Origin: Fistularia commersonii
Taxonomy: Eukaryota > Chordata > Actinopteri > Syngnathiformes > Fistulariidae
Direction of reading: 5' to 3'
NCBI GenBank assembly: GCA_037954325.1
Contig: JBBMNZ010000031.1
Coordinates: forward strand, 2,412,501-2,476,500
DNA length: 64,000 nucleotides
Below the pieces are notes generated by a model. The model was not told the DNA's origin. It made no database searches and was given only the letters and a program-made list of their open reading frames with translations. The position numbers were made by a program, and so were the translations under genes. Below are positions 21,876-33,472 of the stretch, one piece after another (the first letter of the stretch is position 1; each line of letters opens with the position of its first letter).

Positions 21876-22358
21876 GAGAAATCATTGGGTAGCAGCACCA
21901 TAACATGCAAAGAATAGTCTGTGACAAGCTAGAAGTAAAATAAAAGTAGAATTTGAAAGTTTATTATCAAAAAATATTTATACATTTTTACCTCAACAAG
22001 AGCAGGATATGCGGTAGATATAATGAATGAATTATTGAAAAATAGGTCCTCGTTTTAGGTTGGCCACACTGGGGCAGATCAACCTCCCTTCGTGATCTTT
22101 CAGTAGTGACTTCTTCAGCTTTACTGGGAATTGCTGTTTTTTCTTGAGTTCTTGAGCGATTTAAACAGCTCCTCCTGCCTGGCAGCCATACCTTGAATTG
22201 CCTCCTGCAATGTTTCTAGTATTGGGGCGGGGTGTGGGGGTTACTTCCCACTGTTGCTGTGTTGGCGGTACCCCGTATTTGATTACGGTGGAGGTCAACT
22301 GAGGAACCCTCCCCCTCCTCAGACCAGGAGATAGCTGCTTGCACGAGGGCAATGAAAG

Positions 22359-22757
22359 TTAGATCATTTTCTTCTTGGCTTGTCTTTTCATTTCCTGATG
22401 CAGGAAATCTTCTTTAAGACCCAAAACAAACTGTTCCTTCAGCATAGCTTCCGCATCAGGGACACAAGTCCTGTCTCGACGTTTCACCCTGTTGAGCTTT
22501 TCTTGGAGGTCATAAGCATAACAATGAATGGTCTCTCTAGGAACTTGCTTTCCATCATAAAATTCCCTCAACCTCGTCCCAATGGGGGTCTTATCTCCAT
22601 ATGTTTCTTCCAGCACATCATATATCTCCCTAACATTTACTAATTTGCCATCCAGCATGAATGTGATAGTGGACTTTGCTTTACCTTCAAGGTGCTGTTT
22701 AAGCAGCTCCACTTGGTCTTCTTCAGGGATCTTGGCTACTTTGAAATAGGATTGCAT
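22359..22757 (-). pseudogene. Gag-like (retrotransposon capsid) fragment
   Basis: A 132-codon open frame with EEDQVELLKQHLEGKAK, a YDVLEETYGDKTP motif and MLKEQFVLGLKEDFLHQEM. This pattern matches the capsid-type Gag of Ty3/gypsy elements and PNMA-like proteins, which form the particle that packages element RNA. No zinc knuckle, protease or pol frame follows in the expected place. On the minus strand the downstream side (22352-22161) has only a short frame without a domain. It is an isolated fragment and ends next to the 5-prime end of Rex3 copy B. A domesticated Gag gene is less likely because there is no N-terminal part. Confidence 0.65.
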
Positions 22758-22784
22758 GGATATTACGCATCCTTTTTCCTGAAG

Positions 22785-25577
22785 CCCCTCTGTGAGCTGC
22801 CACCTTACTGTGGTAAAGGGTTATGTGTGTCCCAGTGATCCTGGGAGCTATGTTGTCAGGGGCTTTATGCCCCTGGGAGGGTCACCCTGGGCAAACAGGT
22901 CCCAGGTGAGGGACCAGAAAAAGTTTGGCTCAGAAGACCCTCTTGAAGAAGACAATCATTGGGCCGAGTCTTCCCTTCTCTGGGGAGAGGGTGAGTGCCC
23001 GTGGGGCTCAGTCGGGAACAGCCTGAAAGAGCAACATGGACCCCTCTTGCCCTGGGCTCACCACCTACTGGAAGGGCCGAGGGAGTTGGGTGGAGTGTGA
23101 CCGGAGGGCCTTGGCGGTCCGATCCTCAGCTGCAGAAGCTGTCTCTTGGAACATGGAACGTTACCTCTGTGGCGGAGAAGGAGCCCGCGCTGGTGTGTGA
23201 GGCTGAGAGATTCTGACTAGATATAGTTGGACTCACCTCAACACACAGCGTGGGGTCTCCTTTTTCATTCTGCCATTGCCCGTGGGTGAGAGGCGCCGTG
23301 CAGGTGTGGGAATATTGATTGCCCACTATCTCAATGCCTGCACGTTGGGATTCAACCTGGTGAATGAGAGTGTCCTGATTGCTGTTTGTGACTATGCACC
23401 CAACAACGGTTCCGTTTACCCACCCTTCTTGGGGTCCCTAGAGGTGCTGCTAGAGAACGCTCCTACCGGGTACTCCCTCGTTCTACTAGGAGACTTCGAC
23501 AATCATGTGAGCAACGACAAAAGTAGTTTTGGCCCTTCCAAGTTCAGCTTGGAAGAGCATGATTAGACGGAATGGCCCCCCTGGTCTGAACCCAAGCGAT
23601 GTTTTGTTATTGGACTTCTGTGCTCATCATGGATTGTCCATTACAAACACCATGTTTAGGCATAAAGGTGTCCATAATTGCACTTAGCACACACACACCT
23701 AAGGCCACTGTTATTTGATCGACCTTGTGGTTGTACCACCGGAAACATGTCATGGACACTCGGGTGAAGAGAGGCGCAGAGCTGTTAACTGATCACCACC
23801 TAGTGATGACCTGGCTCTGATAGTTGGGGATGATGGCGGTCAGACCATGCAGACCCAAACATAATGTGAGGGTCTGCTGGGAATGTCTAGCAGACTCCCC
23901 TGTAACAAGGTGTTTCAACTCCCACCTCCAGGAGAACTACAACCACGTCCCGAGGGAGGCGGGGAACATTGAGTCAGAACGGGCTGTGTTCTGTGCTTCC
24001 ATTGGCAGATCAAAGCTGTCGCCGTAAGGCAATCGGCGACTGTTGGCAGCAAGCCTCAAACCCCCCGATGGACTCCAGCAGTGAAGTGTGCTGTCATATT
24101 GAAGGAGTCCCATCAGGCCTTTCTGGCCTGTGGGGCTCCAGAGGCAGCTGACAGGTACTGGCAGGCCGTGCGCCATGTGGCTTTGGTAGTTGCTGTGGCA
24201 AGAAGTTTGGCATAGAATGAGTTTGGGGAGACCATGGAGAACGACTTTAAGTGGGCACGAGGAGATTCTGGTCCGTCAATGCCATCAACATTGTGTACAG
24301 TAGGAGCGGTTGAAGTCATTGTAGATTGGTGGCAGGAATACTTCCGGGAACTCCTCAATCCCGTTGAAATGCCTTCCAATGAAGAAGCAGAGCCGGGGGA
24401 CTCTGGAGTGCACACACCTATTTCTGGGGTTGAAGGTGTTCAAGCAATCAAAAAGCTCTTTAGTAGCGGGGCCCCGGGGGTAGCCTCAAGGCTATGGATG
24501 CCGTAAGGCTGTCATGGCTGACACACCACTGCCGCATTGTGTGGACGTCGGGAACAGTGTCGCTGGATTGGCAGACTGGGGTGGTGATCCCCCTTTTTAA
24601 AAAGGGGGATTGGAGTGTGTGCTCCAACCATAGGGTGATTACACTCCTCAGCCTCCCTGGTAAGGTGTATTCAGCAGAGCTGGAAAAGAGGGTTCGCCAG
24701 GTCATTGAACCTTGGATCCAGGAGGAGCAGTGTGGTTTTCGTCCCGGCCGTGGAACAATGAACCAGCTCTATACCCTCGGCAGGGGCATGAGGGGCATGG
24801 GAGTTTGCCCAATCAGTCTATATGTGTTTTGTGGATCCTGAGAAGGCATTCGACTGTCCTGCCGGCAGTCCTGTGGGGGAGCTCCAGGTTTATGGGGTAC
24901 CAAACCTCTTGTACGGGATGTTTGGTCCCTGTATGATTGGTGTCAGAGCTTGGTCTGCATCGCTGGTTGTAAGTCGGACCCGTTTCCGGTGAGAGTTGGT
25001 CGCCGCCAGAGCCGCCCTTTGTAATCGATTCTGTTCATAACTTTCATTGACAGAATTTCTGGGTGCAGCCAAGGCGTCAAGGGGATCCAGTATGGTGGCC
25101 GTAGGATCGAGTCTCTGCTTTTGGCAGATGATGTGGTTCTGTTGGCCATGATCTCACTCTCACAGCTTAGTGCTCAACTGAAAATGTCTGGAATGCTGAC
25201 TCAGTCGGGGAAGAGGTCCTGCTCCAAGTGTTGGCAAATGGGGGAAGGATGGAGCGGAAGATCAACAGGCAGAATGGTGCGTAGAGAGGAGTCAGATGAA
25301 GTGGCTCAGGCATCTTGTCAGGATGCCTCCTGGAGGAGGCGTGTCCCAGCAGGACGTGCCTTTTTAGGGCAGGTATTCCAGGCCTGTCCTTCTGGGAGGA
25401 GACCACGTGGAAGACCCAGGAGAGACTATTTTTCCAGGCTGTCTTAGGGACCTGCAGGGTTCCCGCAGAGGAGCTGGACCATGTGGTTGGGGAGAGGGAG
25501 GTCTGGGTCTCACTCCTCCGACTGCTGCCCCCGTGACTCGACTCCAGATAAGCCGGGGAAGATGCATGAATGGACGG
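22785..25577 (+). mobile_element. Rex3 (RTE clade) LINE, copy B
   Basis: Full order is preserved. A 5-prime UTR with GAGCTGCCACCTTACTGTGG (22793-22812) is followed by endonuclease pieces: LGTWNVTSV near 23150, RRRAGVGILIAH near 23300 and LLGDFDNHV near 23495. The RT block lies at 24494-25140. The C-terminal SGRRPRGRPRRDY and GEREVWVSLLRLLPP end near 25530, and a 3-prime UTR ends in an AAGATGCATGAATGG tail. The segment 24569-24588 matches the Rex3 consensus encoding WQTGVVV, used in the literature to define the family. An internal deletion near 25235 removes the thumb-to-C-terminal link, and many frameshifts and stops occur. In the endonuclease the conserved GDFN asparagine reads D. Confidence 0.9.
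24494..24841 (+). pseudogene. Rex3 reverse transcriptase fragment, fingers region
   Basis: 115 codons including SLDWQTGVVIPLFKKGD, ITLLSLPGKVY and EEQCGFRPGRGT, the classic first RT blocks. The frame then breaks before motif A. The motif C relic LLLADDVVLLA is read further on at about 25118-25150. Confidence 0.85.
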
Positions 25578-25579
25578 AA

Positions 25580-26075
25580 GGTCCTCATTTTTAAATTTTA
25601 AAGGTAGTGCCCATGACATACTTTACACTTCCCTTGAATGAAAACACACATGCAGGTCTGCGATAAGGAATGCAACTTGTATTCATTATACTCACCTTTT
25701 TATTTATTTATTCATTTTTTTATTTGCAAGATATGTCTGAGTCGTGTCAACAGATTCAGTCAAGTTTTTTGACAGTTTGTTTCTTTGTTTTCTTGTGAGG
25801 AGTGCAGTTGAAGTGATAAATTAATTGAAATGAAATACAATAGTAATAAATAATATATATAATATATTTTTTATTTTTTTCATGTTAATAATCACCAAAA
25901 GTGAATTCATACAGAGCTGACAATGTCTAAAGTTGAAGCCAGGGTGACTTCTTTCCCAACAGAGAATGACAAGTGAGTGCGAAAAGGGGAAAAAAAGAAG
26001 GGGAACTGAAAGCAGAGTGCTCAGCTGCACCGAGCAGAAGAGACAGTGACACATAATACCAGCTGAATTAGCAGG
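25580..26075. other. AT-rich stretch, nothing recognised
   Basis: TTTA-rich sequence near 25697-25730 and an A/T-rich segment to 25890. No supported feature. Confidence 0.4.
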
Positions 26076-26079
26076 AACA

Positions 26080-26080
<1 letters not shown>

Positions 26081-26138
<58 letters not shown>
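26081..26138. repeat. (CA)n microsatellite
   Basis: About 29 uninterrupted CA units. Confidence 0.95.
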
Positions 26139-26144
<6 letters not shown>

Positions 26145-26388
26145 TAACATGGAGACTGTCAGCCTGGGAAACGGCAAGCTTAGGAACCCTTGTCGCGAGG
26201 GGAAAGTCATCAGGGCGAATGCACGCTGTGAAGCAGAAAAAGCGACATGGCGGTGAAGATGCACGTTTGACACCCAGCCAAACACACTTTGTGTTGTTAA
26301 GTGAAAAAAAAAAAAAAAAGTGTGTGTGTATATATCCTTTGCTGATGCCATTAAGCCCAAACCCTATGCATGCAGACTAATTAGCTGC

Positions 26389-26389
<1 letters not shown>

Positions 26390-26438
<49 letters not shown>
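26390..26438. repeat. (GT)n microsatellite
   Basis: About 24 GT units. A TATGCATGCAGACTAATTAG segment (26366-26385) lies immediately 5-prime. Confidence 0.95.
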
Positions 26439-26439
<1 letters not shown>

Positions 26440-26799
26440 AGCGAGCGTGCATCTTGGGAGCACCAGTCTGCCGCCAGGTTGACTGGAGCGTGTTGCAGTG
26501 ATTTGTAACTCTTAAGTCGTGTCGGCTGCTTCGCCACTTTCAATTTACGGGCTCCTCTTAATGAGCAAAACCTCGGGACCCCCCACCCCTACACACACAC
26601 CCTGACCTCATGTACACACACACACACATGATTTTCTAATCTTTGCTCCACCATGCCAACCAAAAGGCCTTGTGCCTTCACACTGTGTCTGACAAGCCTT
26701 TTTACCCCCCAAGGGTATAGAGAGCGAAGGAACTCTGGGAAGGATCTGACTACAGTTTTGTCAGTGGCAGGCATACACTCCACATAGGGAAAGGAAAAA

Positions 26800-27240
26800 A
26801 AAAATCATCTCCCCTGCCCTTTTTTCCTCCTCCGATCTACCTACATCATTCAGCCTTCAGGGAATAGACAAACATTATTCCTGTGATTTCCGACTGCGGA
26901 TTCTTCCCAATTAACAGTATGGAGGATGGCGGCGGCGCGCTGCGACACAGATGAAATCTAGCGGGTAATGAGAGCGAGACGGGTGACACTCGGCCGCCGC
27001 CGCTTCCTGGAATCCACTGCGTTCTATTTATTCTTCCCTTTTTTTATTTTCGAATGCATAAACAGAGCTTTGTGCGCGGTCGTTTCACGTCGGGCAGCTG
27101 CAGAATGTTGGAAAAATGCAGTTCAAAGGTCACTATTAGCCTTGGGACCCTCTGCACTAATTTTTAATCGCTGTGGAGATCTTGAGTATTTTTTATTTTT
27201 TTTGCCTTTAACCCATAAGTTCTTTCCCTGATCACACTTT
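26800..27240. promoter_or_regulatory. Candidate conserved non-coding / regulatory segment
   Basis: Balanced, repeat-free sequence with a CpG-dense core (26925-27010) in an AT-rich neighbourhood. A short GGCGGCGGCG run at 26928-26937 faces a CCGCCGCCGC run at 26993-27002. No gene is evident; the frame 26968-27231 has no domain. Regulatory function is inference from composition alone. Confidence 0.25.
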
Positions 27241-28460
27241 TCAATTGTAGTTTCATTATTTTATTTTTTCTTCCTCATTGTGATGATAATTTCCTTAAAT
27301 ATGAAAATATGAAGCACATCAAAGCAAGATAAGAAACGTCTTACTTTGATATGTTCGAAATATATAATTTTTGCTACATTTTTTGTCCCCCATTGCATCA
27401 GTCAATCATATATATCAAACACCAATTCAAACAAAAAAAGAAATAAATTGTATGTGTTTTTGGTCCAATTCAATAAAAATAATACATGAACATTAATGGC
27501 ACTTTTGAGAAAGTACTATAATTAAAGGGCAATGACTTGTTGAGTTTGCAAGCTGTGAATATAAATAGATACATACACAGATAAAATAAGATCAAATAGA
27601 AAAATGTAACCCTAAAATTGATTGAAAAAAATAATAATGAAAGGATTAATTAATTCATGTGTGTTTTGGCCCAATAAAAATAATAAAAAAAAAAACAAAT
27701 CAATAGACTTTGTTGTCCCATTTGAGAAAATTAACATCCTTCTTGGCAGTGTTTATGTCATTGTGGCTGAGCTTGGACATCCTGAAAAAGGCAACAAAAA
27801 ATAATAAAATGTGGTGAAATTACATGGAATACTGGAGGGTGAAGGTCATTAACTCAGCCCATATGTTGCCATCACTTTGTGACATTGCCCTTTTTTTGTT
27901 CCTTTTTTTTATTACTCCAAGATCCCTTGTGGTCTGAATTGATGGCTGCAAAGAAAAATGTGTGAGACGAACCCAGATTCTTTGATATAATAAAGCGCTG
28001 GCGGACAATGTGATGGCTTTCATTTGCCGCCCCCCTGACCGCAGACGACTCATGTTCCCTCCTTGTAACAACAATGATCCTCTGTGTCGCGGACGAATGT
28101 GCCTCCGCTGACCCCATGCCCTTTAATTCAGCCAGGAAGTGCATGCCAGTTAAACCCCACCACACAGGAAGCCACTCGATCCCCTTCTTTATTATCTATT
28201 TTATTTCATTTCCTGTCATTATTCTTCTCCATATAAATCCCCAGGACGTGGTCCTGTGTGGCTGTTTCCAATATAAATGAATGTTGTTGTTTTGTTTTTT
28301 TATACACCCTGGACTCACCGATCCCTGGGGGTTGATGGATTATTTGGAATGATCGCTGTGAATGATAGCTTTTTTCACCCCCTTCTCTTAAAATCTGGGG
28401 TTGATTTAGAACTTTTCTCTTAGAATAGCTACAGACCATTTATGCTGATTTTTTTTTTTT
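27241..28460. other. AT-rich unique stretch, nothing recognised
   Basis: No mobile-element landmark. Short frames near 27820-28165 (minus) lack domains. Confidence 0.4.
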
Positions 28461-28467
28461 CTGGTTT

Positions 28468-28520
28468 TAGAGAGAGGAGGATACAGATAATAGGGTTAGA
28501 TGGAGAAGGTCAATTTGACT
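28468..28520 (+). mobile_element. RTE-like LINE, 3-prime end fragment
   Basis: Contains GAGAGGAGGATACAGATAAT and TAGATGGAGAAGGT, the same landmarks as the 3-prime end of the RTE-like copies at 44365-44410 and 59090-59130. Confidence 0.65.
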
Positions 28521-28899
28521 GGAGTTTTTCGGTAGGTAACTGCCTGGCCTTGGATGTTAGTCCATATTGAAATGGCTTGTTATGTTCACGGGTCAGTTTC
28601 TATGGGGAAACAAGGTTGAATGGGGTTGTCGTGTAAATGCTGGCGTTGTGGGGGGAATAAAGGTACACCTTCTGGAGACTCACCTTTAGAATTAGAGTTA
28701 GAATTCAAATAGGTTCTTGTACAGCTAAATGTGGCTTGTTTGAAACAAAAGAAACATGTTCCCTCAGACAGAGGCTCAGGTAGTAGTCTGGTTTTGGTTT
28801 TGGATCTTTTGGGAGGGATTATGAGGTGCGTCTGCAAGACCAAGGCCATTTTTTTTCCATTTTGACAAAGATGGCATCTTTGACTCCTCTTTCAAACCA

Positions 28900-29700
28900 T
28901 CCATCTCTGGCTCGAATGCAATTATTGCTGTGTCCAAAGGAGTGGCCATTGTCAAAGGTGTAGATGAAACATGAAGTTCTGTCACGAAGGTGGTGGTACT
29001 ATATATAGAGGTCTTCAAAGAGCTGGCACTTGTCCAGAAGGAGTCGATGGACGGTAGTGCACTGAAGCTTTAGCCACCCATTTGTCCAGAATTATTTTTA
29101 TTTCACCAATGCGAAAGTCTCCAAAAATAGTGGTCCTTGTCCATACGGAGTAGGTGGACTGCAGTCCTGTCATGAAGCAGAGCAGCCACTTGGCTCAACC
29201 GATGTTAGCGCAGAGCTTGTTTCCTCTCTTCACTGTTGACAAGGACTAGTCCCTGTCCAATGGATCCATGTCTTAATAGATTGTAGAGTCTTATCCCCAA
29301 GGGGAGGCATTCAAAAACAGTTACAAAATATATTTTTTGAATAAATCGGTATGTTTTTGTTTGTTTGTTTTGGCATGCATTCCAATGACTGCTTTGTTTT
29401 TGAGGGAGACTGTTTGTTATCACTGTACACTCCCCGTAGTAAGAGCTATGAGGAGAGTGGCGGGCCACTCCCTGCAATGGCATATCATTACAGGGACATA
29501 CATATATGGTGAGACATGCAGCCATTCACCCTTTTCATCTGTTTTCAAGAGGACTTTTTGTCTCACTGAAATAAAGGTCTCAGAGGTAGTGGCCGTTGTC
29601 CTGAAGGTGAAACTGGACCACGGAGTCCTGTCCTGAAGTGGCGGTGTCCCTGTGTTAGGCCATCCATGTGTCCAGAGGCTATTTTGTCACTCCCATATAG
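28900..29700. repeat. Degenerate ~110-130 bp tandem repeat with an inserted segment
   Basis: Diverged units share an AGAGGTC, GTGGCC/GTTGTCC, GTGGAC and AGTCCTGTCxTGAAG order: roughly 28920-29005, 29007-29118, 29119-29220 and 29560-29690. Between the last two lies other sequence, including repeat Y copy 1 (29374-29530). Confidence 0.5.
29374..29530. repeat. Dispersed repeat Y, copy 1
   Basis: Aligns to 32357-32500: GGCATxCATTCCAATGACTG start, GTAGTAAGxGCTA middle and GGGACATAxATA-like end. Confidence 0.7.
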
Positions 29701-30520
29701 AGGTCATCGTAATCCTCATTAAACTAAACAGCACACACCCCATTCCCAACTTTGTGTCCGGGTGTTCTATCCTCAGGGTGCTCTAGTCTTTGCCTCAGGG
29801 TATTGTGTGGTTTCAAGTGTACTGGTATTCTGTGTTCATTAAAACTCCTCCCTTATGGTACAACTATGTCCTCGCATTTGTTTCTTGTCGTCGGATTGTA
29901 AAGCTCACAGGCGTAGCACCTCACCAGATGTTATCCTGTGCAACGTAAATGCCCGAGCTGTCCTTTATTCTCTTGGCCTTCATTGTTACTGCGCTTCAAT
30001 GTGCTCGTATCAATGATACAAATACAAAATTCCCAGAGAAGCGAGTCTGTATCCACAATCATGTGGATACGAATTGCTTGCTGAAATGTCCCAGTGGGAT
30101 TTGGCGCAGCCCTGAATTGTTATTTCACACTTGTTCGCTTTCAGCCCTCAAACACGCTCGATGCAATTAGTCCTCATTTTTTTGCACGTATGCAAACACT
30201 CTAAGCAAACTCGACCTCTGAGGAGAACCAAACTCAGACTCCACTGCCAATTCCCAGCTGGAAGGGTTTGGTGCTTGTTAGCACCAGCTAGCACCCCCAT
30301 TGTTTCATTTAACTTTGTTTTATTTTCTGGCTAAACAAGACATTTAAACCACTGTACACAGTAACTTTATAAAAAGAGATGCACAGCATATAATAAAATA
30401 AATTTGTGTAAGATCACACAATATGTATAGACGCCTGGTCGCCTGGCCCGGTTAAAACAATGAGTGGTAAAAAATAAAAAGCCTAATTAAAAAAGAAATT
30501 ATAATACAATAAAATATTTA
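29701..30520. other. Unique stretch, nothing recognised
   Basis: No supported gene or element. Frames at 29949-30170 and 30131-30334 (plus) have no domain. Confidence 0.4.
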
Positions 30521-30633
30521 CTAGATGATGACCATTAAATGGAGTTTGTTGTCACAAGAATATATATATATATATATATATATGTATAGTCTTGTGATGA
30601 CAAACTCTATTTAATGGTCATCATTTAGTCTAG
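30521..30633. repeat. Long inverted repeat (hairpin) with an (AT)n loop
   Basis: Arm 1 (30521-30559) and arm 2 (30590-30633) are reverse complements over a 34-base core with about three mismatches and one 5-base gap. The 30-base centre is (AT)n with one GT. This fits a foldback MITE or a secondarily inverted microsatellite flank. Confidence 0.9.
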
Positions 30634-30798
30634 AAGTCTGCAGTCTCCTGTCCTCCCTCCAGTATGATAAATGTTTCAAAACAAAACCAGGTCAGCACAC
30701 ATCACTTTTAATTTAAAGAGTTCAACAGTTTGTTTTGTGCAACAAAGAAAAGCGTCAATGCGAAGCTCATTCTTTTTCGATGGTGTCAGGAGAATGTG

Positions 30799-30817
30799 GA
30801 CACACACACACACACAC

Positions 30818-30889
<72 letters not shown>
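30799..30889. repeat. (CA)n microsatellite
   Basis: About 45 CA units with a single CG interruption near 30821. Confidence 0.95.
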
Positions 30890-30891
<2 letters not shown>

Positions 30892-32189
30892 ACAGACAAA
30901 TAGGACTACCAGCCAGTTAGCAACATTAGGGCTCCCTACGGTCCCCATGGGCTTGTCCCACCACAGTTGATTTACAAAAAATGAACCCTTGACTTCACAT
31001 ACCCGTTTTTTGATGACTCGAAGCCAAAAATAATTCTCTCTCGCTGTATAGCTGCTCTCCGGGATGCTGGCTTATATAATTGGTGACTGCTGAATTAAGT
31101 GGTTGCTGTTACTGGGAGTGTAGGAGAGTTGAAGGCTGCTCATTGGCAAATGAAAAAAATGTGTTTGTTACAAGTTTAGCCAGCAAACAATCGAGTATAA
31201 AACAGATGATTTTTGTTTTGTTTTGTTTTTTGTTTTCTTTGGGGATGGATTTTTTTTTTTTTCTAGGAAAAACTGAATCTGATCTCCTCCTTTCTTTCCT
31301 TCTTTTTCATGAAGCTCATATAGAAAATGAATCAATAAATAAAAATGAAAAGAAAAACTAAAAATTAACAATAAAAAATGCTACTAGTACTGTGTCTACC
31401 ACTAATAATATGATCGTTATAATAATAATAACAATATTTCTATTTACTTACTACGATGAGTTATCTTAGTTGTTGTAGTAGTAGTATTATCATCCTGATA
31501 AACAAACAAATAAATAGATACATATATGAATACTCATAATTAAGTTGAATACATGAGAAATGTATAAATACATAAACAAACAATGTCATTAATTTAAATA
31601 AGGGAAATAAAGAATGAAAAAAAATGCCTGCCACAATTATTTTTTTTTATTTATTTATTTTTTTTTTCATAATGTAGACAGGAGTGGAAACAACATCACA
31701 ATCATATCCACATAAGTGCACACACACACACTCACACAGTCTCCCCCTGCACACTTATGAACCCTCTTCTACTGTCAGTCCTAACAGGATTTAAAAATGG
31801 AATTCCCCTCTGTAATGAAATGCACATAACAGCAGACCCGGTTGCCTCGGGCGGCCTCAAACATGTCAACAAGGATACTTTGGAGTCATTTCTCCCCGTG
31901 TAAGTTCGTGTCCATTGTTCCTGCGCTGGCGCCGAATGCACAGGATGAGGAGAAATCCTTGACAACGCGCCGTTGGGGTCGGACTGAATTTCAAATCAGC
32001 ACTCAAAAATGTTAAAGGAGAAATTTGTTTCTTTTCAAGAAACTTCAGAAATGTCACCAACAATATTAAACTACTGGTGAAGTTAATTGTTGTTATCTAT
32101 TTATTTTTATTTGGGTATTTCATTAATTATTATTGTTATTAATTATTATTTACCTTACCAATCCTGTTGCCAAAATGGGATTTGACAGT
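30890..32189. other. AT-rich unique stretch, nothing recognised
   Basis: Homopolymer T near 31250 and 31643-31668, and trinucleotide patches near 31415 and 31475. No gene supported. Confidence 0.4.
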
Positions 32190-33020
32190 GAGGCGATTTA
32201 CCCAATTTTTTTTTCCAATTAACCTGCATGTTTTTGGACGGTGGGAGGAAACTGGAACCCGGAGGACACCCACGCAGACAAATGCAAGCTCCACCCAGAA
32301 TAGTATTTATTTATTTATTCATTTATTTATTTCTATTCATTCATTTTATTATTTTTGGCATTCATTCCAATGACTGCTTTGTGTTGGAAGGCTGTTAGTT
32401 AACATTCCGCACTCAGCGTAGTAAGGGCTACAAGGAAAAATGAGGCACTTCTTGCAACGTCAGTCCGTCACATGGACAAATATAGTGAAACACATGCTAT
32501 CAATTAACACGCTATCTAGAGACACACTGTATTACCATTCGCTCCCTCATGCGTTGTTATATAGAGACATAAACCCATTCAAATCCTAATTCACATGTCA
32601 GACATGTGACATTCACTCTGTCATTCACACATGATAAAGAACCTGATCATCATTTGCATGCGAGAAGTACAACTATTCACATGTCATATAGATGTAAAAA
32701 GAAATCATTCTCCCATTCACATGCCTTATAGGGACATACAGTCATATCAACCCTTGTTTAAAAAGAGATATGCAACCATTTATCTTTTCATTCACATGCC
32801 ATATAATGGCGTAAAACCATTCACTCTCATTCACAGTACAACTTTTCAACCACCCTCATCCACACAGCATGGAGAAATATGTAATCATTCATTGCTTTCA
32901 TTCACGCACCATAGAAACCCATGTAGCCATTCACCCTCTCATTCAGACCCCTTATAGAGACATAAATTATTCACCCACGTTCACGTGTCATATTGACATA
33001 AAAACATTCATTCTCTCATT
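32190..33020 (-). repeat. R1 repeat passing into a ~45-bp minisatellite
   Basis: Starts with R1 landmarks (CAATTAACCTGCATGTTTTTGG, 32217-32238), then repeat Y copy 2 (32357-32500). From about 32520 it becomes degenerate tandem units of the form CATTCACATGCCATATAGAGACATAAAACCATTCA. Frames across it (32631-32957 plus) are repeat artefacts. Confidence 0.75.
32357..32500. repeat. Dispersed repeat Y, copy 2
   Basis: Partner of 29374-29530, in the same orientation and 3 kb apart; here it is embedded between R1 and the minisatellite. Confidence 0.7.
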
Positions 33021-33472
33021 CAGGGGTGGGGCCAAACAGTTTGCCAAAAAAGTTTGACTTTTAAAATTTGACAGACAGGCCATGTCAGCACAAGACTCGA
33101 TAAATACAAAAAAAAAAAAAAAAAAAAAACACACATTTGTTAACAGAACATATTAGACTTGTCTGACATCTGTTTGAACATTGTCTGACGTTTGCTTGCA
33201 TTTCATGCACAAACTGGTTTTTCGCTTGTAGCGTCACATCCAGCTCATTCATGTGTGTCAGTATGTCCACAGTAAAGGCTAAATTAAAGTAAAGCCAATC
33301 TGTGTCATTCAGCTCAGGAAAATTCTCAAGCAGCTCCAAAGTGACATATTTCCCACATTCATTGATCCAATCATTCACATCAAGTATGAATTCTTTACCA
33401 ATCTTCGGCGGGCTGGATTAAAAAGACCAACGGGCCGGATGTGGCTCGCGGGCCGTAGTTTGCCCACCCCTG
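33021..33472 (-). mobile_element. hAT element with CAGGGGTGGG termini
   Basis: Left end CAGGGGTGGGGCCAAACAG; right end, reverse complemented, CAGGGGTGGGCAAACTACGG, giving imperfect terminal inverted repeats. The minus strand has a transposase piece (33378-33085) with LENFPELNDTDWLYFNLAFT and DILTHMNELDVTLQAKNQ, as in GTF2IRD2/Charlie8-type hAT proteins. It is 452 bp long and internally deleted. Flanking 8-mers (33013-33020 and 33473-33480) do not match, so a target duplication is not visible. A 26-base A run sits inside. Confidence 0.8.

Noticed and set aside
26320..26508. Frames rich in Cys-Val or His-Thr across (GT)n/(CA)n tracts (also 25821-26360 and 30671-30970)
   Set aside because: They are translations of dinucleotide repeats and end soon after the repeat.
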